Source: JAABSX01 sp964480455
Lineage (GTDB): Bacteria > Bacteroidota > Bacteroidia > Cytophagales > Microscillaceae
Assembly (NCBI GenBank): GCA_964480455.1
Contig: CAYZQI010000003.1
Coordinates: forward strand, 1 to 64,000
DNA: 64,000 nt
Direction of reading: 5' to 3'
Position 1 is the stretch's first letter, and every line of letters begins with the position of its first letter. The translations under genes were made by a program, and so were the position numbers. The notes under the pieces were generated by a model. The model saw nothing but the letters and a program-made list of their open reading frames with translations, ran no database searches and was not told the origin of the DNA. This document shows positions 1-8,166 of the stretch, piece by piece.

Positions 1-359
1 CCATTGTGTGGGAGAGGGGTAATATCTTTGATAGTAGTAACCTCTATGCCTACATTCTGGATAGTGCGAATGGCTGATTCTCTTCCTGCGCCTGGTCCTT
101 TTACAAATACCTCTACTTTTCGCAAGCCGAGGTCATAGGCCTCTTTTGCACAGTTGTTGGCGGCTACTTGTGCTGCATACGGGGTATTTTTTTTAGAGCC
201 TTTGAAGCCCATTTTACCAGCAGAAGCCCAAGAGATTACCTGACCATTTGCATTGGTCATAGAGATAATAATGTTGTTGAAAGTGGCTTTGATATGTGCT
301 TGTCCTATGGCTTCAATAGCAACTTTCTTTTTTACTTTTTCTTTTCTTTTTTGACTCAT
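1..359 (-). CDS. rpsK: 30S ribosomal protein S11 (partial, C-terminus outside window)
   Basis: The reading frame starts at an ATG (complement of 357-359) and runs off the left edge, giving about 119 codons. The protein begins MSQKRKEK and contains typical S11 blocks (NNIIISMTNANGQVISWASAG and the AAQVAAN helix). S11 sits on the 30S platform next to the mRNA exit. It follows rpsM by 46 nt in the alpha-operon part of the long ribosomal operon; rpsD, rpoA and rplQ would be expected beyond the edge. Confidence 0.97.
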   Translation of the reverse strand, partial: MSQKRKEKVKKKVAIEAIGQAHIKATFNNIIISMTNANGQVISWASAGKMGFKGSKKNTPYAAQVAANNCAKEAYDLGLRKVEVFVKGPGAGRESAIRTIQNVGIEVTTIKDITPLPHN

Positions 360-405
360 GATATAAAAGAATCTTCGTGATCAACCTCAAGGTGAGGAAA
401 ACTAT

Positions 406-783
406 TTATTTACCGACTTTTTTCTTATTTGCGACTGTTTTGCGCTTTCCTTTGCGTGTACGGGCATTATTTTTTGTATGCTGCCCTCTCACTGGAAGCC
501 CTTTACGGTGTCTGATACCTCTGTAGCAACCGATGTCTTTCAATCGTTTGATATTGAGTTGTACTTCTGATTTTAAGGCACCTTCTACCTTTATCTCAGT
601 AGTGATGATGTTTCGGATTTGAGAGGATTCATCATCACTCCAATCTTTCACTTTTTTGTTTACATCTATGCCAGCTTTTTGCAATATTTCTTTTGCGCGG
701 CTACGACCAATCCCAAAAATATAGGTTAGTCCTATTTCTCCCCTTTTGCGGTCGGGTATATCTACTCCTGCAATCCTTGCCAT
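406..783 (-). CDS. rpsM: 30S ribosomal protein S13
   Basis: 125 aa, normal for S13, starting MARIAGVDIPDRKRGEIGLTYIFGIGRSRA. It has the helix-hairpin-helix region, the RGIRHRKGLPVRGQ motif (about residues 88-101) and a basic C-terminal tail that reaches the P-site tRNA. It contacts the 16S rRNA head and 50S bridge B1. It lies between rpmJ and rpsK in the standard alpha-operon order. Confidence 0.98.
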   Translation of the reverse strand: MARIAGVDIPDRKRGEIGLTYIFGIGRSRAKEILQKAGIDVNKKVKDWSDDESSQIRNIITTEIKVEGALKSEVQLNIKRLKDIGCYRGIRHRKGLPVRGQHTKNNARTRKGKRKTVANKKKVGK

Positions 784-788
784 AATTA

Positions 789-905
789 TTAACCTTGTCT
801 TTGTTTGTATCTCGGATTTTTCTTATTTATTACGTACAGTTTACCCTTTCTTCGGATAATTTTACACTCTGCACTTCTCTTTTTGATAGAGGCTTTTACT
901 TTCAT
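789..905 (-). CDS. rpmJ: 50S ribosomal protein L36 (38 aa, zinc-free type)
   Basis: A 38-codon ORF that short-ORF cut-offs miss: ATG at 903-905, TAA at 789-791 (complement). The protein starts MKVKASIKKRSAECK and ends NPRYKQRQG, clearly L36. Of the four Zn ligands of the classical form (Cys11, Cys14, Cys27, His32 in a C-x2-C-x12-C-x4-H arrangement) only Cys14 remains; positions 11 and 27 are Ser and Asn and position 32 is Arg. It is therefore the zinc-independent variant, as is usual in Bacteroidota. It lies between infA (26 nt) and rpsM (5 nt). Confidence 0.95.
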   Translation of the reverse strand: MKVKASIKKRSAECKIIRRKGKLYVINKKNPRYKQRQG

Positions 906-931
906 AATATTAAATATTTTCTAATTAAATG

Positions 932-1156
932 CTATGTCTGTTTGTAACGATATACTATTCTTCCCTTGGTAAGGTCATAGGGCGACATCTCTAATTTTAC
1001 CTTATCGCCAGGTAGAATCTTGATATAATTCATTCTCATTTTGCCAGAGATATGTGCAATTACTTGGTGTCCACTCTGTAGCTCTACCCTAAACATTGCA
1101 TTGGATAATGCTTCAGTGATAATACCATCTTGTTCTATTGAGCTTTGCTTTGCCAT
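932..1156 (-). CDS. infA: Translation initiation factor IF-1
   Basis: 74 aa, beginning MAKQSSIEQDGIITEALSNAMFRVEL, a single S1-like OB fold. It has the conserved GHQVIAHISGKMRMNYIKILPGDKVKLEMSPYDLTKGRI stretch (split across the domain). IF-1 binds the 30S A site together with IF-2 and IF-3. It starts 2 nt after the map stop, so it is translationally close to map, in the order secY-map-infA-rpmJ that is standard for this operon. Confidence 0.98.
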   Translation of the reverse strand: MAKQSSIEQDGIITEALSNAMFRVELQSGHQVIAHISGKMRMNYIKILPGDKVKLEMSPYDLTKGRIVYRYKQT

Positions 1157-1158
1157 AT

Positions 1159-1935
1159 TTACAAACTGTAGTTTTCTTCTATGTATTTAAAAGTAGTCAG
1201 AATATCACACCCACCTTGGTTGATTGCAACTGTATGCTCGAAATGTGCTGAGGGCTTTCGGTCGCTAGTTCTGATGGTCCAACCATCTCGCTCTTGTACT
1301 ACTTGCCTTTTTCCTAAGTTTACCATTGGTTCGATGGCAATGACCATTCCTTCCTTAAGTTTAGGTCCTTGTCCTCTTCTACCAAAATTAGGTACTTCGG
1401 GAGATTCGTGCAATGACCTTCCTAAGCCATGACCTACCAACTCTCTGATAACAGAAAGTTTGCTTTTCTCAACATGAGATTGAATAGCAAAACTTACATC
1501 TCCTATTCTATTTCCAGATGTAGCCATCTCTATGCCTTTGTATAAAGATTCTTTTGTAATGCTAAGTAGTTTTCTAACCTCCTCGCTTACTTCTCCCACG
1601 GCATAAGTGTAAGCACTATCGCTGTGAAACCCTTTGAAGAACACTCCACAATCAATTGAGATGATGTCTCCCTCTTTAAGTTCATACTGTGATGGAATAC
1701 CGTGCACCACCTGTTCATTAACAGAAATACAAAGAGAACTTGGAAAAGTATCATTGTAACCTTTGAAAGAGGGTATTCCTCCATTATCAAGTATAAATTC
1801 CTCTGCAATTTTATCAAGTGATATTGTTTTGATACCTGGTCGAACATGCTTTGCCACCTCTCCGTGTGCTCTACCCAGTATATCTGCACTTGCTCTTATA
1901 ATTTCTATCTCTTCTTTAGTTTTATAAATTATCAT
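1159..1935 (-). CDS. map: Methionine aminopeptidase, type I
   Basis: Removes the initiator Met from nascent proteins using a two-metal centre. 258 aa from the ATG at 1935; a longer frame opening with TTG at 1941 is less likely, because the ATG at 1935 forms a classic ATGA overlap with the secY stop (1932-1934). Pita-bread fold residues are visible: a SIDCGVFF block with the first metal Asp, the second Asp in HSDSAYTY, GHGLGRSLHE with the metal His, EPMV with Glu, and the final Glu in HFEHTVAI. It has no N-terminal zinc-finger extension, so it is the type Ia bacterial form. Confidence 0.97.
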   Translation of the reverse strand: MIIYKTKEEIEIIRASADILGRAHGEVAKHVRPGIKTISLDKIAEEFILDNGGIPSFKGYNDTFPSSLCISVNEQVVHGIPSQYELKEGDIISIDCGVFFKGFHSDSAYTYAVGEVSEEVRKLLSITKESLYKGIEMATSGNRIGDVSFAIQSHVEKSKLSVIRELVGHGLGRSLHESPEVPNFGRRGQGPKLKEGMVIAIEPMVNLGKRQVVQERDGWTIRTSDRKPSAHFEHTVAINQGGCDILTTFKYIEENYSL

Positions 1936-3263
1936 TGCCAAGTTTCTGCAACTGTTATATTTTGTGATTGACCACGCACCTTACCTGATTTCATTAAACC
2001 TTCATACCTACGCATCAATAAGTAACTGTTGATTTGTTGCAGTGTATCTAAAATAACTCCTACCATGATAAGCAGTGAAGTACCTCCATAAAATTGTGCA
2101 AACTCTTCTGTAACCCCTAATCTCACCGCAAAGGCTGGAATGATAGCTACCAATGCTAAAAATAATGAGCCAGGCAACGTAATTCTGTCTAAGATTCTGG
2201 CTATGTGATCTGCTGTTTGAGGTCCTGGTTTTACACCAGGTATAAAACCATTGTTTCTTTTTATATCATCTTTAATACGATTGGGGTCTATCTGGATAGC
2301 TGTATAAAAATAAGTAAACAGTACTATCAAGATTGCAAACAATATATTGTATCCAACAGAGGTGTAGCTTGAGAAAGTTGTTCCTATCCAAAGCCCTGCA
2401 CTTGTATCTCTGAAACCTGGAATAGAAGCCAAGAGTGAAGGCACAAACATCAACGATTGTGCAAATATAATGGGCATTACTCCTGCGGCATTGACCTTAA
2501 GCGGAATGTATTGCCGTTGCCCTGAGTAAGATTTGTTTCCAACTACTTGCTTTGCATATTGTACTGGTATTTTTCTGGTTGCTTGTGTAAGCATTACAAC
2601 TGCCATTACTACAAAATATAAAATAGTAAGCTCTATTGCAAATTGTAAAATGTTGTTGGTGGTAGCTTCCTTAACCAATGACTGAGGAAACCTTGAAATA
2701 ATACCAATCATTATCAACATAGAAATACCATTACCAATACCTCGCTCTGTAATTCGCTCTCCAAGCCACATTGTAAACATTGTACCTGTGGTAAGGATGA
2801 TAATAGAAGAAATGATAAAGAAACTATAATTTACCATTACAGCCTCTCTCGGAATAGTAGCATACAAGTAGCCGCTTGATTGGGCTACAGTGATAGCAAT
2901 GGTAAGGTAGCGTGTAATTTGTGTAATTTTCTTTCTTCCTGACTCTCCTTCTTTTTGCATTTTTTGAAAGCTAGGCATAGCTACTGTCAAAAGCTGCACC
3001 ACAATAGAAGCAGATATGTAAGGCATAATACCTAATGCAAAAATGGAAGCTTTGCTAAAAGCTCCTCCAAGTAGAAGGTCTATAAAATTACCCATTCCAC
3101 CGAGTATGCTGGATATATCTCCGAGTTTATCAGGGTCTATACCAGGTAATACCACAAATGAACCAAGACGAAACACTGCCAAAAGAATAACCGTGTAGAT
3201 GATTCGCCTGCGTAGTTCTTCTATGGAGAATATGTTACCAATTGTTGAAATAAACTTTTTCAT
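1932..3263 (-). CDS. secY: Preprotein translocase subunit SecY
   Basis: 443 aa, typical length, with about ten hydrophobic transmembrane segments. It starts MKKFISTIGNIFSIEELRRRI, with the VVLPGIDP segment and FALGIMPYISASIVVQLL lateral-gate helix visible. SecY forms the inner-membrane protein-conducting channel with SecE and SecG. It lies after rplO (28 nt) and overlaps map by 4 nt (ATGA), implying translational coupling. Confidence 0.98.
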   Translation of the reverse strand: MKKFISTIGNIFSIEELRRRIIYTVILLAVFRLGSFVVLPGIDPDKLGDISSILGGMGNFIDLLLGGAFSKASIFALGIMPYISASIVVQLLTVAMPSFQKMQKEGESGRKKITQITRYLTIAITVAQSSGYLYATIPREAVMVNYSFFIISSIIILTTGTMFTMWLGERITERGIGNGISMLIMIGIISRFPQSLVKEATTNNILQFAIELTILYFVVMAVVMLTQATRKIPVQYAKQVVGNKSYSGQRQYIPLKVNAAGVMPIIFAQSLMFVPSLLASIPGFRDTSAGLWIGTTFSSYTSVGYNILFAILIVLFTYFYTAIQIDPNRIKDDIKRNNGFIPGVKPGPQTADHIARILDRITLPGSLFLALVAIIPAFAVRLGVTEEFAQFYGGTSLLIMVGVILDTLQQINSYLLMRRYEGLMKSGKVRGQSQNITVAETWQ

Positions 3264-3291
3264 AATTACTCTTTTGTATTGAATAGAGTGC

Positions 3292-3738
3292 TTAAAGTGT
3301 AATTGCTTGCCCGCCTACTTTTTCTATAGCTTCTGCTGCCGATTTAGAAAAGGCGTGTACCTTTACCTCTTTCACAGCTTTTAATTCGCCTCTTCCCAAT
3401 ATTTTTATCAAATCATTTTTTGAAGCAAGCCCATTGCTTTGTAGTACATCAATGTCTATGGTATCTAACCCTGTTTTTTCTATGAGTGCTTGTAGGTCAT
3501 CAAGATTGATTGCCTTATACTCTACACGATTAGGATTTTTGAATCCAAACTTAGGAATACGTCTTTGAAGTGGCATTTGTCCCCCTTCAAAACCAATCTT
3601 TTTGCTGTAACCTGAGCGCGATTTAGCCCCTTTGTGTCCACGTGTAGATGTACCTCCGTGTCCTGAGCCTTGCCCACGTCCAATTCTTTTTTCTTTTTTT
3701 ACTGCACCTTTAGCAGGTGTCAATTCATGCAATTTCAT
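3292..3738 (-). CDS. rplO: 50S ribosomal protein L15
   Basis: 148 aa. It begins MKLHELTPAKGAVKKEKRIGRGQGSGHGGTSTRGHKGAKSR (in two parts), the Gly/Arg/Lys-rich N-terminal extension diagnostic of L15, followed by the GGQMPLQRRIPKFGF motif. It is a late-assembling protein of the 50S core. It lies between rpmD and secY in the spc order. Confidence 0.98.
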   Translation of the reverse strand: MKLHELTPAKGAVKKEKRIGRGQGSGHGGTSTRGHKGAKSRSGYSKKIGFEGGQMPLQRRIPKFGFKNPNRVEYKAINLDDLQALIEKTGLDTIDIDVLQSNGLASKNDLIKILGRGELKAVKEVKVHAFSKSAAEAIEKVGGQAITL

Positions 3739-3759
3739 GCTTTTGTATATTTTTAATCT

Positions 3760-3939
3760 TTATAGATATTCAACCGCTACTAAATGTGCCACCGAAGCTA
3801 TCATTCCCTTTATTTGGGGATTGACATTGTGTTCAACAGTTTTGTTCATCTTCCCTAAGCCAAGTGCCACCATAGTATCTTTTTGTTTTTGTGGACGCTT
3901 GATGGTACTTCTGATTTGTTTTATTCTTACCTTTTCCAT
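3760..3939 (-). CDS. rpmD: 50S ribosomal protein L30
   Basis: 59 aa, found by reading the gap between rplO and rpsE: ATG at 3937-3939, TAA at 3760-3762 (complement). The protein starts MEKVRIKQIRSTIKRPQKQK and contains the L30 core L-G-L-G-K-M-N-K-T-V-E with N-P-Q-I-K-G-M. The length is normal for bacterial L30. It binds 5S/23S rRNA in the 50S. Spacing is 17 nt from rpsE and 21 nt to rplO. Confidence 0.95.
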   Translation of the reverse strand: MEKVRIKQIRSTIKRPQKQKDTMVALGLGKMNKTVEHNVNPQIKGMIASVAHLVAVEYL

Positions 3940-3956
3940 GTATTACTGTTTTCTAT

Positions 3957-4472
3957 CTATCCGTTAAATACTTTTGACATGGGGATATTGCGCTGCTGCG
4001 CTACCTCGTGAGGAGCTCTCATTTTCAATAGCGCATCAAAAGTTGCTTTCACCACATTATGCGGATTAGAGGAGCCTTTTGATTTTGCCAAAACATCACG
4101 GATGCCAGCACTTTCTAGCACCGCACGCATTGCACCACCTGCAATTACACCAGTACCAGGTGAGGCTGGTTTTAGCAACACGAGCCCACCGCTATATTTT
4201 CCCAACATCTCATGTGGGATAGTATGTCCAAGGATTGGTACTTTCACTAAATTCTTTTTTGCATCATCTACTCCCTTGGTAATCGCATCTGTTACTTCAT
4301 TTGCTTTTCCTAAGCCATAGCCTACTATGCCGTTTCCATCACCTACTACTACAATAGCCGAGAAACTAAATCTACGTCCTCCTTTTACTACTTTCGCAAC
4401 GCGGTTAATCGCTACAACTTTCTCTTTGAGTTCGGCTTCTGCTGCTTTTACTGCTACTTTATTTCTGCTCAT
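3957..4472 (-). CDS. rpsE: 30S ribosomal protein S5
   Basis: 171 aa. It has the N-terminal double-stranded RNA-binding-like domain (VVAINRVAKVVKGGRRFSFSAIVVVGDGNGIVGYG region) and the C-terminal S5 fold (LLKPASPGTGVIAGGAMRAVLESAGI). S5 helps decoding fidelity and mRNA unwinding. It lies between rplR (11 nt) and rpmD (17 nt). Confidence 0.98.
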   Translation of the reverse strand: MSRNKVAVKAAEAELKEKVVAINRVAKVVKGGRRFSFSAIVVVGDGNGIVGYGLGKANEVTDAITKGVDDAKKNLVKVPILGHTIPHEMLGKYSGGLVLLKPASPGTGVIAGGAMRAVLESAGIRDVLAKSKGSSNPHNVVKATFDALLKMRAPHEVAQQRNIPMSKVFNG

Positions 4473-4483
4473 TGTTCGTTTTA

Positions 4484-4843
4484 TTAAAAGTTTAAACCTC
4501 CCTCACGTGCGCCTTCGGCGAATGCTTGTATTTTTCCATGATAAAGATATCCATTTCTATCAAAAACTATTTTATCAATTCCTTTTTCCAATGCATTTTT
4601 TGCTATCAATCTTCCTACTTCTTTGGCTTTTTCTACGTTGATGGTTTTGATTCCTTCACCTAAATTCAATGACGAGGCACTTACTAGGGTAACACCTGCT
4701 ACATCATCAATAATTTGAGCATAGATAGAACGGTTGGAACGAAAAACACTCAAACGAGGTCTTTCGGGAGTTCCGTTAATTTTTCGACGGATGCTTTTCT
4801 TGATTTTAGTACGTCTTTCTAGCTTTTTATCTAATCTTCCCAT
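4484..4843 (-). CDS. rplR: 50S ribosomal protein L18
   Basis: 119 aa. It starts MGRLDKKLERRTKIKKSIRRK and has the RLSVFRSNRSIYAQIIDD and VFDRNGYLYHGKIQAFAEGAREGGL blocks of L18. It binds 5S rRNA with L5 in the central protuberance. Spacing is 10 nt to rplF and 11 nt to rpsE. Confidence 0.98.
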   Translation of the reverse strand: MGRLDKKLERRTKIKKSIRRKINGTPERPRLSVFRSNRSIYAQIIDDVAGVTLVSASSLNLGEGIKTINVEKAKEVGRLIAKNALEKGIDKIVFDRNGYLYHGKIQAFAEGAREGGLNF

Positions 4844-4853
4844 TTTCTACATA

Positions 4854-5411
4854 TTATTTTTTAGATGCTGTCTTACCAGCCTTACGACGAATTACCTCTC
4901 CTACTTCGCGAATACCTTTGCCTTTATAAGGCTCTACTTCTCTGAGCGATTTGATTTTGGCCACTATTTGACCTACCAATTGCTTATCAATGCCTTCAAT
5001 GGTTATGAGTGGGTTTTGCCCTCTTTCCATTACTGCACTAGCAGTAACTTCTTTTGGTAAGGCGAAAAATATACTGTGAGAATAACCTAGATTGAGTTCT
5101 AATACATTCTGATTGCTTGCAGCCTTAAAGCCTACTCCTACTACCTCCAACTTTCTGATATATCCTTCTGTTACACCTACTATCATGTTGTTGATGAGCG
5201 CACGGCTTAAACCATGAAAAGCCTTGTGTCTTTTCTGCTCAGTAGGACGTTCACATGCAATTGTGTCATCCTCTTTTTTTAGAATTATATCAGGGCTAAT
5301 CTGCTGTGTGAGTGTTCCTTTTGGTCCTTTCACGGTAACCAAATTATCGGATGCTATCTCCACACTGACTCCTGTTGGGATTTTTATTTCTTTTTTTCCG
5401 ACTCGTGACAT
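4854..5411 (-). CDS. rplF: 50S ribosomal protein L6
   Basis: 185 aa, two tandem L6 alpha-beta domains. It starts MSRVGKKEIKIPTGVSVEI and contains the C-terminal YKGKGIREVGEVIRRKAGKT (PYKGKGI motif) signature. It sits near the L7/L12 stalk base. It is in spc order between rpsH and rplR, with 10-13 nt gaps. Confidence 0.98.
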   Translation of the reverse strand: MSRVGKKEIKIPTGVSVEIASDNLVTVKGPKGTLTQQISPDIILKKEDDTIACERPTEQKRHKAFHGLSRALINNMIVGVTEGYIRKLEVVGVGFKAASNQNVLELNLGYSHSIFFALPKEVTASAVMERGQNPLITIEGIDKQLVGQIVAKIKSLREVEPYKGKGIREVGEVIRRKAGKTASKK

Positions 5412-5424
5412 AGTTTACTACTTA

Positions 5425-5823
5425 TTAATAAATGTAACACAACACTTCTCCCCCAACATTCAACTGACGTGCTTCTTTATCAGTTAGTACACCTTTAGAA
5501 GTAGATAAAATAGCAATTCCTAATCCATTAAGTACTCTTGGAAGCTTATCAGCACTCACATACTTTCTCAGGCCAGGCTTACTTATACGTTCTAGGTTCA
5601 TGATAGCAGACTCTTTTGTCTCGAGTCCGTACTTGAGGGCGATTTTGATGGTGCCTTGTACGGCTGTGTCATCAAATTTATAATTGAGTATGTATCCTTT
5701 TTCATACAATACTCTGGTAATTTCTTTTTTTAGATTAGAAGCCGGTACCTCCACGATGCGGTGTCTTGCTTTGATAGCATTTCTGATGCGGGTAAGGTAA
5801 TCGGCAATAGTATCGGTCATCAT
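5425..5823 (-). CDS. rpsH: 30S ribosomal protein S8
   Basis: 132 aa. Two adjacent ATGs (5823 and 5820) give MMTDTIADYLTRIRNA; the second fits S8 relatives better but either is possible. The C-terminal ISTSKGVLTDKEARQLNVGGEVLCYIY block contains the S8 STSKG signature. S8 binds the central domain of 16S rRNA and in E. coli also represses the spc mRNA. A 76-nt gap separates it from rpsN, wider than elsewhere in this stretch. Confidence 0.98.
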   Translation of the reverse strand: MMTDTIADYLTRIRNAIKARHRIVEVPASNLKKEITRVLYEKGYILNYKFDDTAVQGTIKIALKYGLETKESAIMNLERISKPGLRKYVSADKLPRVLNGLGIAILSTSKGVLTDKEARQLNVGGEVLCYIY

Positions 5824-5899
5824 AGTGTGTTACCGTTTAGATTTAATGTGCCCAAAAAATTGAACTGCAAAGTTAATATTTTATTTTCAATAAAAAAAA

Positions 5900-6169
5900 T
5901 TACCAGCTTGCTTTGGTAATTCCAGGTATTTTACCTTCTGAGGCCATTTCGCGAAATACATTTCGGCAGATGCCAAATTTACGCATGTAACCTTTGGGTC
6001 TTCCTGTTATTTTACAGCGATTGTGTAACCTAGTTTTAGAGGAGTTTTTTGGTAGCTTGTCTAATGCTTCCCAATCTCCTGCTTCTTTCAATGCTTTTCT
6101 TTTTTCGGCATATTTTGCTACAAGTTTTTCTCGCTTTAATTCTCTTGCAATGATGGATTTTCTTGCCAT
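5900..6169 (-). CDS. rpsN: 30S ribosomal protein S14 (long, zinc-free type)
   Basis: 89 aa, starting MARKSIIARELKREKLVAKY. This is the long C-minus form: the two C-x2-C pairs of the short zinc-binding paralogue are absent. The C-terminal RPKGYMRKFGICRNVFREMA and IPGITKASW motifs are typical. It contacts the 16S 3' major domain. Together with the zinc-free L36 it suggests low zinc demand of these ribosomes. Confidence 0.98.
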   Translation of the reverse strand: MARKSIIARELKREKLVAKYAEKRKALKEAGDWEALDKLPKNSSKTRLHNRCKITGRPKGYMRKFGICRNVFREMASEGKIPGITKASW

Positions 6170-6194
6170 TGTGTATTATTTTTTTTTCAAACGA

Positions 6195-6755
6195 TTAATT
6201 TCCTTTGACCTTGGCAAATGGCATACCCAGTGCTTTGAGCAATTCATAAGCCTCTTCGTCTTTTTGTGCAGTAGTTACAAAGGTAATATCCATACCATTG
6301 ATTCTGTTCACTTTCTCAATACTGATTTCAGGAAAGATAATTTGCTCTTTAACACCTAATGTGTAATTACCTCTTCCATCAAATCCTTTATCACTCACAC
6401 CTTTAAAGTCGCGTACACGTGGCAAAGCTACTGCAAAAAGGCGGTCGACGAACTCATACATTCTATCCCCCCTGAGTGTTACTTTTGCACCGATAGGCAT
6501 ACCTTCGCGCAGCTTAAAGTTTGCTACGGATTTTTTAGCGATGGTAGGCACTGCTTTCTGCCCTGTGATGGTGGTAAGCTCCTCTACGCCTACATCTACT
6601 AATTTTTTATCAGCTACAGCTGCACCAATTCCTTTATTGATTACTATTTTTTCAATTTTAGGAACTTGCATAGGCGATTTGTATTGAAATTTCTTCATTA
6701 AGGCATCTTTGACCTCATTGAGATATTTTTCTTTGATTCTGGGTATCATGCTCAC
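6195..6755 (-). CDS. rplE: 50S ribosomal protein L5
   Basis: 186 aa. It starts MSMIPRIKEKYLNEVKDALM, with the VPKIEKIVINKGIG motif, the LREGMPIGAKVTLRG block and the C-terminal GMDITFVTTA strand. It binds 5S rRNA and forms bridge B1b. Spacing is 7 nt to rplX and 25 nt to rpsN. Confidence 0.98.
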   Translation of the reverse strand: MSMIPRIKEKYLNEVKDALMKKFQYKSPMQVPKIEKIVINKGIGAAVADKKLVDVGVEELTTITGQKAVPTIAKKSVANFKLREGMPIGAKVTLRGDRMYEFVDRLFAVALPRVRDFKGVSDKGFDGRGNYTLGVKEQIIFPEISIEKVNRINGMDITFVTTAQKDEEAYELLKALGMPFAKVKGN

Positions 6756-6762
6756 TATCTAT

Positions 6763-7110
6763 TTATTTTTCATCTTTGAGCGATGTATGCTCTTTAAAAT
6801 ATCTTTGTAATTTTCCTTTGTCATCAAGCTTTCTGCCTGTGCGGCGAGGCTTGTCATTTTTTGGGTCTATCACCATAATATTGCTCAAGTGGATAGATGC
6901 TTCTTTTTGAATCAACTTAGAATCGGGCTGTGAGGCAGAAGGTTTTATGTGGCGTGTTACCATTTTTACTCCACCTACAAAAGCACGCATTTTTTCTCTG
7001 TCTATTTTTATGACACGCCCTTGTTCTCCCTTAGCATTTCCAGCAATTATTTGTACATTATCACCTATTTTTAGGTGTAGCTTTGTTTGCTTATTTTTTT
7101 TAGTATTCAT
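6763..7110 (-). CDS. rplX: 50S ribosomal protein L24
   Basis: 115 aa with a KOW motif (IGDNVQIIAGNAKGEQGRVIKI, about residues 16-37) and SNIMVIDPKNDKPRRTGRK, as in L24. It is an assembly initiator that binds the 5' end of 23S rRNA. A Lys-rich N-terminal segment precedes the KOW and a short charged tail follows. Confidence 0.97.
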   Translation of the reverse strand: MNTKKNKQTKLHLKIGDNVQIIAGNAKGEQGRVIKIDREKMRAFVGGVKMVTRHIKPSASQPDSKLIQKEASIHLSNIMVIDPKNDKPRRTGRKLDDKGKLQRYFKEHTSLKDEK

Positions 7111-7151
7111 TATTTCGAATGTTTTTCACCCTTTTTTAATTCGGCTTGCTA

Positions 7152-7520
7152 CTATAATACCTCAGGAGCTAGTGAAACTATTTTCATAAATTTCTTTTCT
7201 CTGAGTTCGCGTGCAACTGGGCCGAAAATACGTGTTCCCTTAGGCTCATCATTACCACCAAGTAAGACGGCTGCATTGTCTTCAAAACGTATGTAAGATC
7301 CATCTGCACGGCGCACTGCTTTGCGTGTGCGCACTACTACGGCTTTTGACACCGTACCTTTTTTCATATTACTAGAAGACAATGCAGATTTTACAGTGAC
7401 CACAATTTTGTCGCCTACGGTTGCATATCGTTTTCCAGTACCTCCCAATACGCGTATGCAAAGTACTTCCTTTGCACCACTGTTATCGGCTACACTTAGA
7501 CGTGATTCTTGTTGTATCAT
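7152..7520 (-). CDS. rplN: 50S ribosomal protein L14
   Basis: 122 aa, the standard length, starting MIQQESRLSVADNSGAKEVLCIRVLGG. It has the VVVRTRKAVRRADGSYIRFEDNAAVL and GTRIFGPVARELREKKFMKIVSLAPEVL blocks. It lies at the subunit interface and is the RsfS binding site in other bacteria. Confidence 0.98.
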   Translation of the reverse strand: MIQQESRLSVADNSGAKEVLCIRVLGGTGKRYATVGDKIVVTVKSALSSSNMKKGTVSKAVVVRTRKAVRRADGSYIRFEDNAAVLLGGNDEPKGTRIFGPVARELREKKFMKIVSLAPEVL

Positions 7521-7532
7521 AATTTTAAGAAA

Positions 7533-7793
7533 CTATTTTGCTCTTTCAAGGATTTCGACTAGCCGCCAGCGTTTATTTTTACTTAAAGGGCGACATTCCA
7601 TTATTCTCACTAAGTCTCCTACGTTGCACTGATTTTCTTCATCATGGGCAGTAAATTTTTTACTTTTAGTGAAAAATTTACCATATATAGGGTGCTTAAG
7701 TCTTCTTTCTACTACTACGGTAATAGATTTGTTCATTTTATCGCTGGTAACCTTACCAACTCTCTCTTTGCGTAAATTTCTTTCGGTCTGCAT
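7533..7793 (-). CDS. rpsQ: 30S ribosomal protein S17
   Basis: 86 aa. It has the OB-fold motifs RNLRKERVGKVTSDKMNKSITV, HPIYGKFFTKSKKFTAHDE and GDLVRIMECRPLSKNKRWRL. It binds helix 11 of 16S rRNA. It is 12 nt before rplN and 16 nt after rpmC. Confidence 0.98.
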   Translation of the reverse strand: MQTERNLRKERVGKVTSDKMNKSITVVVERRLKHPIYGKFFTKSKKFTAHDEENQCNVGDLVRIMECRPLSKNKRWRLVEILERAK

Positions 7794-7809
7794 TCTTCTT
7801 AATCATTTA

Positions 7810-8163
7810 TTATTGCAAAACCACGACCTTCATTTCTTGGGCAAGTTGAGCAATGAATTTTTTAGTTGCTTTGATATTTGTTTCTTTTTGTACTTTTTGT
7901 ATTACTTCGTTGAATGTCTGAGAGGTAATCACGCCCAAGTTAGCCAATTGCTCTTCGCATTTCTGGCGAACTACCTCATATTCTTTTTGACGTAATACAG
8001 TATTGAGCTGTGCTATGTATCGCTTTCCAAATCTTATCTTATTTGGATTCTCTATAGGAGCAACTGTATTGGCAAAAACTAATTTCTGTAGTCTTTCCTT
8101 TTCAATCTTTACACGCTCCTTGAGTTCTTCTATATTTAGTTCTTTTATTTCAGGATTTTTCAT
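7810..8163 (-). CDS. rpmC: 50S ribosomal protein L29 with an unusual C-terminal extension
   Basis: 117 aa, whereas L29 normally has about 60-70. Residues 1-65 look like L29: two antiparallel helices (IKELNIEELKERVKIEKERL and FGKRYIAQLNTVLRQKEYEV) with the usual V-A-P-I-E-N-P-N-K-I-R link. Residues about 66-117 form an extra, probably helical segment (QLANLGVITSQTFNEVIQKV and so on) ending VVVLQ. The frame is clean and followed in 3 nt by the rplP start upstream, so a frameshift is unlikely. L29 lines the polypeptide exit and helps bind trigger factor and SRP, so the extra segment could lie near the tunnel exit (inference). Confidence 0.93.
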   Translation of the reverse strand: MKNPEIKELNIEELKERVKIEKERLQKLVFANTVAPIENPNKIRFGKRYIAQLNTVLRQKEYEVVRQKCEEQLANLGVITSQTFNEVIQKVQKETNIKATKKFIAQLAQEMKVVVLQ

Positions 8164-8166
8164 GAT

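Noticed and set aside
1936..1941. TTG start for map six bases upstream
   Set aside because: The ATG at 1935 makes the usual ATGA overlap with secY and starts with a normal MetAP sequence.
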